64,000 nt of DNA from Lunularia cruciata (Eukaryota > Streptophyta > Marchantiopsida > Lunulariales > Lunulariaceae). The stretch's first letter is position 1. The number at the start of each line of letters is the position of its first letter. The stretch lies in the NCBI GenBank assembly GCA_948567375.1, contig OX419756.1, positions 67,966,333-68,030,332 on the forward strand, in the 5' to 3' direction. A program made the translations under genes and the position numbers. Below the pieces are notes generated by a model. It saw only the letters and a list, made by a program, of their open reading frames with translations, was not told the DNA's origin and ran no database searches. Shown in pieces: positions 29,153 to 39,756 of this stretch.

Positions 29153-31450
29153 CTTTCCCTCTAGAGTTTGTTCCATAGCTCATCACATGTCTTTGTTACT
29201 CATTCTTCTTCTTCCATTGGTGCTTAAGACTCATTATGAGGTCCAAGATATAAAGATTGGTTGTCTTCTTTACATTATCATATTGCATTTGGGCTATCAT
29301 TGTCTTGGTTTTAGCCTCTTCTAGCTTAGCTCATAGAGTCCTTAATTAGCTACAGGGCCAAGACAACAAACTAAGCTAGAGGAGACTCTAAGCTTTGTTT
29401 TCTTGGGCCTTGTTGCTCTTGTTGGTGGAAGAGTTTGCCACAATTGTCATCAACTTCTCTTTTCAACTATAGAATGAACTCATTGTATTGCGGATCATGC
29501 AAGGTTTGCATCCTTTTAGAACTTTTCCAGACTTGTATCGTTCTCCTTAATCTGCTCCTTGGCCTTGATCAATTGGCTACACATAAGTGCCTTCTCCTTA
29601 GTTGTCATATGTGTTAGCTTATGTAGATGTTGTACTAGTGTTCTTGGTTTGTCAATTGTAGGGTCAAGTTCCTTGTAGAATGACAAGAACTACTCCAAGG
29701 CCTCCATCATAGGTGTAATAATATTTATAGTGTAGACCACCATCAACCATGAAAGCAAGTTGCTTTTGCATATCATGCAACTTAGGAAGGCCTTGATAGC
29801 ACTTGTATTTGTTTTTTGTTCTTTGCTATTCAATCGGGCACGCATTGGTTGGTTCTGATCATCCTCCTTTATCTCCTTATTGGTTGAGACTTGGTCATTG
29901 GCCTCTTTTGCTACTTGGTCAGTTGACCATTGTCCGCTTGTGGACTCTTCCTCCACTAGGTTGACTAGGTTGTCTCTTGTAAGTGGCTCTATACTTGGAC
30001 AACATTCTAGGTTTGTCATTTCTTCCTCTTGGCCACATTTTGCTATTTTTTTTCATTCCCAATGACCTTGCTCTTTATTTTGTGTCCCTAAAATGAATTC
30101 CATTAAAGTTGATATCCTTGATGGAGTCTTTCATAATGTGGAGGTAGGGATCTCTTCATCTCCCTCCTTTGGTTCTTTCCCTTCAAACAAAAATAACCCC
30201 ATGATTGTATTGTCAATTGCCAATGGTAATGATTGTGCTTCATCATTACGGTCTAGATGTATACCTTGTTGTTGTGCATGGGTGACATGATCCAAGTGAA
30301 GAAGTCATTATTGCCTACTTCCATGTTTTCTAATGAGTTTGCCATCCAACTTGTTTGTGGGGTGGATTTTTTGACCTTGCCCATCACTTCAAATTCCCCT
30401 TTGTTTCATAGGGCTTCTCTACTTCTACTCTTGCTAGACTATATGTCAATTGTCTAACCTACTTGTTTGTGCATTTTGGAAGCCTAAATCTTGGTTCTCA
30501 TCCCGTTCACCTTCTTGTTGATGATTTTTGTATTGTAGTTTTTGGCAATGAGCACAAACTTCTTCATGTGAGAAAATTCCTTATCTACTTCATGATATTT
30601 TGTGATTTCTTTTGGCAAGAGTGGATGTCCATTGTAGCACACTGGATGATAGAAGTGGATGGGGTATTTCTCCTTCTTAACTTTGTTTAAGAGGAGGACC
30701 ATTATATAGAAATGTGGGGTGAAGGGGACTAAAATCATGAGTGTGTCTTCAACCATGTCACCTAACAACTTGATGACCCGTTCTTTAAAGATCCTTACCC
30801 AATTTCACAGGTTGATGGTATTCATTCATAAGTTGGAAGAAGATTGCTTACCTTAGGTTCACATGGGGCATTCTTTTTTCATGAATAACTTCATAATTAT
30901 TTTTTTAATTTCTTGTCAAATAGGCTCCTTGAGATCCTCTATCTTGTACCCATTTGTTGACTTTTTGCCCACAAATGAGTTTTTAATCTTGTCCGTCAAA
31001 ATTTTACTCAGATGGCCATGTGAAGTTTCCATGTGTACTTGGAAAAAAAAGAGCACTCCTCTCCTAGTGCTCATTGTAGTAGTCCTTTGTCCGCATCATT
31101 GGACTTGCACTCAATGCTTTGCCACTCACATTTAGGTTATTACAAATTTCCTCTAGCAAGGAGATATACAATAAACTCCAATCCTAAAGAAAGAACCCTA
31201 GATCTTGACTCTTGAGGTAATCAAACCTATAGAACAAACCCCACTTAGACATCTCAAAAGGCTTGCTAAAAATTCTACAAATTGCTCTTGTCTTCTCTCC
31301 TTTGCAATTTGTCAAACTATTGCTTATTATTTTGATTTGAAAATCTACTCTATCACCAACACTTTCTTACATAGTCTCTTGAGTTTATGCACTCTGAAAA
31401 AGCAATTCTTTTTGGTAGTGGTGATGAATTCCTGCACAATGTGACAAAAT
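29153..31450 (-). pseudogene. Coiled-coil element H, main part
   Basis: A minus-strand relic of the protein also encoded by elements E and F. Near 30990-30930 it reads N-S-F-V-G-K-K-S-T-N-G-Y-K-I-E-D-L-K-E-P. Compare S-S-K-R-T-K-N-G-Y-K-V with K-D-P in E and D-R-K-T-K-N-G-W with K-D-P in F. About 80 residues later it reads F-T-P-H-F-Y-I, against F-A-A-H-F-Y-L in E and F-I-I-H-F-Y-L in F. The C-terminal half (30019 downward) is polar and helical, ending in a coiled coil that runs up to the chromovirus insertion at 29153. No RT, integrase or zinc knuckle is seen. Its function is unknown. Confidence 0.55.
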
Positions 31451-33639
31451 TTTGATGACAAAAAAGTATGAGGAGTAAAAAACATTCTCCTTGCAATGTG
31501 AGATCCTCATTTTATAGTCCTATCAAAGTGGTCCATCATTTATCTATCATGACGGTTGTGGAAGGATTGCCTTCAACATGTGGTGCTAGGTGTCAAATGC
31601 TCAAGAGTACATTTTTTGGAGGGTGTTCATGCAGGAGGCATGAATTTGGTGGCACTTCGTCTGATGGTGGAAGTTTGTATTGAAAAAACTTTATTTCCAT
31701 TAATCTTCATAACAAAGTGGCCTTGTGACACAATTTTTTAATGACAGAACTTCACAAAAAATGATTCTTTGTATTTGTAGGATTGTTCATAGTGCTGATC
31801 TTTGTAAGAATGATAGACCGCCAAGAAAGCATTGCCATGACTCAAACATTGGATCCTTGTACCATTGAATTGGGTCATAATTATTATATGAGTGATTTAT
31901 TTACTTTGTCTGACAACTAATGTCACTTGTTTTGTGTTGCTCACAACTGTCTTACTTGCTATGTATTGAAATTACTATTAATAAAAAAAATTCTTCCAAG
32001 GAACCCAAAGTGGGTTATAGGATTTTTGTTGCAGATTGATATCTTTTAATAAAGAACCATGTTTTGTCATTCTTATACATTTTTCATATTTTAATATTTA
32101 ATTTGATATATTTAATTTGATACATTTAAATGCCTTGGTGTGTATTGGTATGCAATGATGTGGTTTGCATGTACTTTGTATGTATTGGTATGCAATAATA
32201 TAGATTGATATATTGGAATGCAATTATATAGATTGATATATGCTTGTATGTGTTAGTATTTATTTGTATTTGGTAATACGTATGTTGTTGGTATTGGTGT
32301 GTGTTGATATTTGCTAGCATATGTTAGGGTGAGCTTGATTGAATGAGTATTTGCTATTAGGTACTTACTTTTCATTGGTGTCTATTGGTGTTGATTAGTA
32401 TGCATTGGTTATTCTTGTTTTTTAACATTTGTCAAATTGGGTAGAAATGTGTAACTTTACTTCAATTTTTTAGGTATCAAAACCCTTATTATGTTGTGTG
32501 TTTAATTTTCATAAAGTTTATGTTCATAAAATTCTAACGATCAAATTTGTATTGAAAACCTTTGAAGTACATCTATTGTTCTTCAGGTTATTCACCAAGT
32601 GTATTCACTTTTCATTTGATAATAAGTCATCCTAATTATTGAAATATAAAAAATATTTACTTAAATTCTAGGTACTAGAGTTGCCATTCCATTGTAATAA
32701 TAAATGGTTCAATACAAAGAATAGATAAAGAGTTTCAAGTTATGATAGTATGAAAAGATTATTGACTTATGTCAATGTTTGAGTGGAACAAAAAGATACT
32801 TAATAATAGGTTTAAATGGTGCTTTTAGATTAATGTCATGTATGATCACTTTTCATTTGAAGATGAGCAATTTTATTCTTTAATAGGAAATTTTTCTACT
32901 TTGATGCTAGATAAAGTTGTTGTATCAGATCATCATATACAAAGACAAACATAAAGAGATTCAGGTTGTGGAAATAGAGAAAAATTACTGGTTAATATTA
33001 AATTTGAATGGAACAAAAAATATAAGTGTTATGTCAAAATAGAGTGAAGTGAGTTTTTTATATGGATCTGTGGGTTAGGAACTATTTTTTTCTTGAGAGA
33101 AAATATTTGACATAAAGATCATGTTTGTTGTCAATTTCTTTGCCTAACTATTTTATTCAAAGAATTTTGTTTACTTTTATAAATGTTAATTGCACCATTT
33201 GAGCTTATTGTCATAGGGGATTTAATTTCCTTCATTTAGAGGAGCAGAAAAGGGAGATTTTCCTTCATGAACTCCCTATTTGTTGTGCCATGAATTTTCA
33301 AAAGTTTGTAGAAAGATTGAACAAGATCAGGTAAAGAGCTTATGCTTCCTAATTTACATGGACCAAAGTGCCAATAAAAAGAGCAGCAGCTTTTAAGAGC
33401 TTCCAGCACGTGACTGTTTGATAGTGCTTACCTACTTCTTCTTTCTAGATTCCTTTGTGGTACTTTGATAATTTTCAGCTCAAAAATTTGCAAGTGGACT
33501 TGAAAATAGACTGGATGAGAAAAGTAAAGACACTCCAATTCTAGTAGAAGTACTCTTGATATTTAATACAAGCAAGAATTCTCATTGGTGAATGCGGTCA
33601 TTGGTAAGTTACTAATTCTAAAAGACTGTAAAAAAATAG
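31451..33639. other. No recognisable gene; low-complexity TTGGTATG-type repeats
   Basis: AT-rich sequence. From about 32120 to 32340 degenerate copies of 'tattggtatgcaat' and 'agattgatat' recur, a decayed short-period repeat. Open frames are short and low in complexity. Confidence 0.4.
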
Positions 33640-33792
33640 AAGAAAAGGCGACCACATAGATAACACAAAGGATGGGAAGACCCCATCAAGCCATACAAGG
33701 GTGCAATAACATAGGTAAAATGGGGCTAAGCCCCAATAGAGTTGATATGAGAAATCTGCCCTACTGCACCTAACATATTTGAGCTATGCAAG
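33640..33792 (-). repeat. LINE 3' UTR tail (GGGGCTTAGCCCC), outer piece
   Basis: On the plus strand it reads 'aaaaggcgaccacatag', then 'ggatgggaagaccccatcaa', TGGGGCTAAGCCCCA, 'gagaaatctgccctactgca' and 'gagctatgcaag'. It is the inverse of 9575-9712 and of 10440-10570. It abuts element E at 33793 and continues at 37575. Confidence 0.75.
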
Positions 33793-36700
33793 TGTGGTGC
33801 CCACATTTTTTGTTTTTCTCAAAATAGAGAAGAAGATGTGTATAGAGAAGTCGGATTGCGCCTGTATGGCTGAAGAAGGCAAAGAAAAGAGTCTTCGGGA
33901 TGAAACCCGAAGTAAAGTGACTTCAGGTCATAAGGTGAAGTACTTGGAAATGCCCTGTCAGCATACAACCCGAAGTAAGGAATCTTCGTATCGGAGGAGC
34001 TCAACTCGAGGCGAAGACAATCTAACAACCTTTCATCGGGGTGAGAAATTCAAGAAGGGACTGTTCAAAACCGGCGGCCCATACGCGTGAAGTACAATTG
34101 ACAGTGACAGGCGCATGCAAGAGGTGTGATTTCTTGGTAGAAACTCAAATTGAAGAGAGATGAAGAAAGCGTGACTCTATAAAAATTGGGCTAACGACAA
34201 AGCAATGTCGAGCAATTTTCCTTTGCCATTGAGAAGTCGTCTTGCAGGTGATCATGGGAAGGGAAATAGAGTTGAAGACGCGCTAGTGTGTAGAGGAGAA
34301 GTCAAGAGAGTGAAACCGAGAGACATTGAGAAAGCAAGAGAGATAGGAGGAGGAGAGAAGAACTCCAAATTCATAGTGAGGAATCATGCAATTCAGAGGC
34401 TAGACATGTCATGAGAATCAAAGTCTTGAGCTGACTTCGGATTACGTTCTTGGCATGGAACTAGAATGTCAGTTTTCCAGGTTTCATGACCAAGATAATC
34501 AAGAGTAAGTGTCTCGATGGCCCCGAGGAAGAGGGGAAGAGAGGAAATCTGGCTCGCTGGACAGAGTTGGATTGGAGATTAGTGCTTGGGAGAGAAGCAG
34601 GCGTGGAGCAGGGAACCACATTCTTGGGTAAGGGAGAAGTAGCAGAAGAGACTCAAGAAGTGAGAGATGCTTTCTCTTCAAAGAGAACAAAGAATGGGTA
34701 TAAGGTTGAGAGTTACAAGGATCCAGTGAAGAGAGGGAACGTGAGTGCTCTCATGGCGATCCTGAAGCCGGAGAGAACGACTTATGTGATGAAACACCAA
34801 GTGGTGTTCTTCCATAAACTATTTGCAAGAGAACCGATTAATTGGGCGAGGTGCTTCCATGGGAGGACGAGACAGATGGTGTGGAATTTGCGGGATAAGT
34901 CGCTTCCACACTACATCATGTTGTTTGCAGCACATTTCTACCTTGGGTTGAATTTGCTGAATTCGGCGGAGCAAAATCAAATAGTATCTCACTTCCATCC
35001 CGACTTGAGAAGAGAAGTCAACATGGAGGAGCAGCAGTACATTCTTCAAATCTAGAGCATGAATGAGTACTACGCGAAGACGGGTAAGAGCGTGGAGATA
35101 GAAGCGAGTACTCTGAAGTCAAAGAAGCAGAGTCGGCAAGGAGAAGCTGAAGACAAGACAAGACCTCAGAAGACCAGGAGAGAAAACCCAAGGAGAGGCA
35201 TGGTGGTGATCACGTCAGAAGACGAAGACTCAAAAGACAAAGCCGAGTGCAAGTCCGAATACTCAGAACGTGAGGAAGAACCAGAGCTCACGCTACAAAG
35301 TGGAGATACGAGTAGCAATAGTGATGAAGGTGGAGAGATGACGTCGGTACCAGCTGCTATTGTGGAAGAAGAAGAAGTTCAGGTGGAGCTCAAGCTAGAA
35401 GATAATACGAAGTTGGATGACAAGATACCTAAGCCCGAGGAGAAGAAGTTTTGTGATCCAGAGGGGAGTTCGTTCAAGATGCAAGGTGAAGTGTGAAGCG
35501 GGTCCGAGTAAGGTGAAGGAAGAAGCAAATGCTAGCTCGGGAAGTGAGGCATCGATTCCAATATGAAGACTGTAGAGAAGAAGGCAAGTAACAGGTGAAG
35601 AAGAAGTAAGGAAGGAGATTGCTACGCAGGCGGAAGTAGTTGCAAGCAATGGAGTGGAGTACCTGTAGGAGATCATGTGTCCATTGTTGGTGAATTGGAG
35701 CACAAGAAGAAGGAGATGCAGTCAACATGTCCGGAGGTGAAGACTATCTTGCATGTATTGGCAAAATTAGAAGAAGAGAACTCAAAGTTGAAGAAGAGTA
35801 TAACCCGAGGCAAGGAAGAAAGGGAAGTACTGCGAGGAGAGGCAGTAGTGAAGAATCAAGTGATTGAAGATTTGAAGAGAGAAGTGATGTATCGAGAGGA
35901 ACTTGTTAAGAAGAGTGACATAGCAAGGGAAAGACAAGTAGCAGAGTATGAAATCTTGAAGCAACAGTTTGCTGATTCAAGATTAGAAATTATCCATGCT
36001 ATGGCGAGGGTAGCAGCGAAGGAACAAGAACTTGATAGAGTAATGGAGAGTGTAGAAGAGAAGAAGCAACTGTGGCAAAGGGAGTTGGTAGTAAGATATA
36101 GGGAAGAAGAGAGATTACAAGAGTTACTTCGTAATCAGGAGGCAAAGATTGAGCAGAAGGAGAAGGAGAAAGAAACGATGAAAGCCGAGTTCAAGGCGGA
36201 ATTGGCGATGTATAGAGAAGATTGGCTTGCAGATTGGGAACAAGAAAGGAAGATGAGATTGGAGCTATTGAAGGAGATTGTCCTCAAAATGAACGCAATG
36301 CTAAGTACAGAGGCCAACATTCAGATTGAAGAGACGAGGCTGCACAAGTTGAAGTTGTTGGTGTAGAAGACGAGGAGGAGACAGGTGAAGGACACAGATT
36401 TGAATGCGCTATTAATTAGTCTAAGGACTCATGTAGATAGGAAAATATTAGAAGTAGAAGATAACATTGCAATTAGATTAGACTTAGTGAAATTAGAGAT
36501 AGATAAACTTTAGAAAGACGTTAGAGCCAAACCCAAAGTCTATGAAGTAGGAGTGCAGATGTCTTTAGAGTTACCAGTGGAGAAAATAGAGAAGAGTGGG
36601 TCGGGAGATAAAGAGTTATATAGATTGCACACTAGTGAAATTTCAGATTAGGAAAGAGAATTGCTAGATCTGGTAGAAGATGCAAGAGTTGTGAAACCCG

Positions 36701-37574
36701 AGGACAGAGTAGTAGGAAGTACAGTTACTTCGGGTTTGGGTTTGAAAGCCAAGGAAGAAGTAGACATCGGATCGGATTAGTAACCAATTTGAGATTTGAA
36801 TAGGCAAATATGAAGAGGTGCATTGTCATTTTGGATCTATAGGTTTGTAAAGTCATTAGGAAGAGGTACATTAGGAAGATAACTGCCAAATGCTTCACTA
36901 TTTAAGAGTGGTATTTGTAGGATCATGTTGTTTGGTGCCCATTATTTCTGAGAATAGATAAAGCAAAGTATTGTGAAGCAGTGCTCGTCACTTAAGCTTG
37001 ATTCCAAGTATCAACTTTGTGATTGTGTTTGTGAGTGTGTGGAGAAATTTGAAGTGCAAGTCAGTGTGTTTGTTGGATGTTGTATTCCACAGCCTTGATC
37101 TTCATTCTGTGTGTTTGATCTTGAGTGAAGTGCAATCGAAGCAATGCCTTGACAGATCTGAGAGGAATTGTAGTGTTGGTAGTATTCTGCATTTGTGAGT
37201 GCAGTGCAAAGTTGATGTGAAGCAATTTCAATCGAGGAAGTTGTGCCTTCAGTGGAGGGGTGGAACACAATTTTGAGGCAAAGTCATTTTGCAGTGAACT
37301 GCCATTTTTGGTAGAGCCTGAATCATCACAATCAAGATTGTTTGGAAAGATTTGATGGAGTTGTGGTTAAGGAGTGTGAATTTGTGACAAGATTGCGAAT
37401 CAGTGCTTGTTACTCTCTTCTGGGTGTGGTTTCTACCTAAGAGATTAAAGACGCAACCAAGAAGAACTAAATTGTTACTTTGCTTTTTATTTGACCAATT
37501 CTGACTTGTATCTCTGTGGGAACAAACTTTACTTACCCGATTACCACAAAAGTGTCATTTGCTGGGTTGTCACA
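33793..37574 (+). mobile_element. Element E: TG...CA non-autonomous retroelement
   Basis: Inserted in the LINE 3' UTR with a 5-bp target duplication GCAAG (33788-33792, 37575-37579). Ends are TGTGGTGCCCAC and GGGTTGTCACA. TG...CA ends with five-base duplication are typical of LTR elements. A likely 3' LTR start is at 36929: 'tgtttggtgcccattatttc' resembles the element start 'tgtggtgcccacattttttg'. The rest of the two terminal segments does not align by eye, so LTR identity is uncertain. It carries one long reading frame and no polymerase. The transcript probably starts after 'ctataaaaattgg' near 34177. Confidence 0.65.
34486..36780 (+). pseudogene. Coiled-coil protein of element E (about 765 codons)
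   Basis: A single reading frame (frame 1) broken by TAG at 35053, TGA at 35494, a two-frame patch at 35497-35676, and TAGs at 36364, 36511 and 36646, with a last stop at 36778. The N-terminal globular part has R-T-K-N-G-Y-K-V (34688-34711), then P-I-N-W-A-R-C-F and F-A-A-H-F-Y-L (34924-34944). The middle is acidic and Lys/Glu-rich. The C-terminal 350 residues form a long coiled coil, with V-V-K-N-Q-V-I-E-D-L-K-R-E-V and many E/K heptads. Most of these stops could come from CAG. No zinc knuckle, protease or polymerase is present. It may be a gag-like structural protein, but that is a guess. Confidence 0.6.
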
Positions 37575-39756
37575 GCAAGTTGTATGGTCTACAAACAATT
37601 GGAGCATCCAAAGAAGCATCACCTAGTGTGATTGCTCTCCTATGGATTGCACCACTACCCTCTATAGAGCAATGGACACACACTATCTAAAATATGGGTA
37701 AAAATTATGAGAGTGAGAGTGGTACCCCTTGGCACTTAACATGACAAGCTCTCGTGCACTCCTTAACAGATGTGTCAAACACTGTGTCCATCACTCCATA
37801 TAACTCCAAGGCTAGAGGAACAAAGAGGTGATCTTGCAGCATACCCTTATAATTGCAAGCTGCTGCTACATTCATTGCCCATCCAAAGGGATGGGTAATT
37901 ACTCACTCCAACTTGTAGGGTCCATAACCACAACATCCGCTATTATCACCTGCTCATTCTTGGACCAAGTATAAGTTTTCCATGATACATGTTGTTTGCA
38001 AAGCATACAAATGCTCCCTCCAAGCCAAGTAACCACTTCCTTGTGCCATACCAAACACTATGTCCCTAATAGCATCATGGGTAGCTATCCTCTATCCACC
38101 AAAAGGACATCATGTCATATGGACTGTTAGTGTATCTATTGTAGAACCACACTCACAAGTGAGTAATGAAGATGAAAATGGGTGAACCAAACCTAAGTGA
38201 AACCTCACCTCTATAGAGGAAGTAGCTAGTGCAAGTAGGAATTCCCTAATGCTAGGATCCACAAGCCAGCATCCTTGCTTGAGCAAGAGCAAAGACATGC
38301 TTTAGTTGCTTGAGGAATAGATGAGTCAACTAGGAGAGAATGTAGTGTATGATGACATTGTTGCTCCATCAAGGAAGACTGCAAACCTCTAGTCCAATCT
38401 GATATAATGAAGCAAAAGATGGAAGGCCCTTGCATGCACATTGGGGATAGACTATCTCTCATCTGCTGCAACAATATCTAGAGAGAAAAGGATCCTTCTT
38501 CCACCTCCATCACATAAGTCTCCAAAACCGGCCTATCAACCACCACAAAATGAGAGGAAAGTAGTGATGCCGTGAGAGCCCAACTGCCCAAAAATGCTAT
38601 AGGTGTTATCTCTTCCATAGATAGCAAGCCAACCCCTCCACACAAGATTGGTAAAGATGTTTGTCTACATGCCAAATCCCTTGTCACACACTCAAATATC
38701 CTGGTCCAATAATATCACCAAAGACTCCCATAATCCTCATATCAAAGGCTCTCAAATGTGATAGGAAGGTCAAGGAGGGAGAAATTGTGTGGAGGAGGTA
38801 AGTTGGTCAATGAGCAATATTAGAGGAGAGTATACCAAATGCCTTCTACAGATCTTCTAGTAATGGAAGGTCATCTACATGGAGAACATCCTCTACAAGG
38901 GCAATGTCTGAGAAGCATGTGACAAAACCCTTAGATCTTACTAGCACTCCAAGAACATATAGTCCATCTATAGATGTGATACACCCCTCTAGAAGCTCAA
39001 GGTGGGGAGGAATACCTAAAGGGGACCATACCTTGCACTTTGACACCTTGACTCTTAAGCCTACTAGGTGTAGCTTGGTAGTCAAGTGGTCAAAGGCCTA
39101 CCTAATCTTATCTACACAACCCACAATGTGTGTATCATCTACCAAGGAGAGAAATACAAAACCCGGCATGGCCAAAGTAGAAGATAAGAGACCTCTAAAG
39201 TGATCCATGGCAAATAAAGGTCCCCCTAAAGAATCTCATTGAGGTGTATCCATAGTTGACTCCAAGATAATGACTCCCTCTTGTGAGCAACCATGCTAGT
39301 AGTAAAGGGAAGCAAGAGTGCAGTAAAAAGACTGCACAAAAGGAATAAGACTTGCCAAGGATCCACCAACCTCCCTAAGCTCTCTAAAGATGGATGCTCA
39401 TGAGATACTACTAAAAGTGTTCTCAATATCCATCTATAGGATGACCCACTCCGGATGGATATCTTAGGGTGCCCTAATGCCTAGAGATATAGCCACACAT
39501 CCTCTAGGTATAGCAACACCAAACTGATGTGGATTGGGGTGCTACCGGTAATGATAATGATGTTGAAGCACCATGGTATGGCTGACTAAATGCAAAAAGA
39601 TCTCTCCAATAGCAATTGATCTAATGCTCCTTGTGTCCTTCTCCATCGCAAGAAGTTGACTAGCACCTAACACCCAACTAACAAACATAAGAATGTCTCC
39701 TCTTGCTACTATTGCAACCACTTGAAACAACTCAGTAAAACCATTAGAAGGATCAT
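37575..39756 (-). pseudogene. LINE reverse transcriptase and C-terminal nuclease region
   Basis: On the minus strand from 39756, F-T-E-L-F-Q-V-V-A-I-V-A-R-G-D-I, then S-I-R-S-I-A-I-G-E-I-F (RT motif 'RPIAVGEV'). M-D-I-E-N-T-F-S-S-I-S near 39445 is motif A with its Asp, and L-S-L-V-D-D-T-H-I-V-G near 39140 is motif C. V-S-K-C-K-V-W-S-P is thumb sequence, followed by C-G-G-V-G-L-L-S near 38645. Near 38160-38110, C-E-C-G-S-T-I-D-T-L-T-V-H-M-T-S-C is a Cys-His motif, and A-D-V-V-V-M-D near 37945 looks like a restriction-like nuclease core. Many stops and shifts break it. The 3' UTR begins after about 37750. Confidence 0.75.

Noticed and set aside
33793..37574. Element E as a DNA transposon with TGTG...CACA inverted ends
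   Set aside because: Inverted-end similarity (TGTGgtgCCCA and TGTGacaaCCCA) is short. A 5-bp duplication, TG...CA ends and a second 'tgtttggtgccca' start fit an LTR-type element better. No transposase is present.
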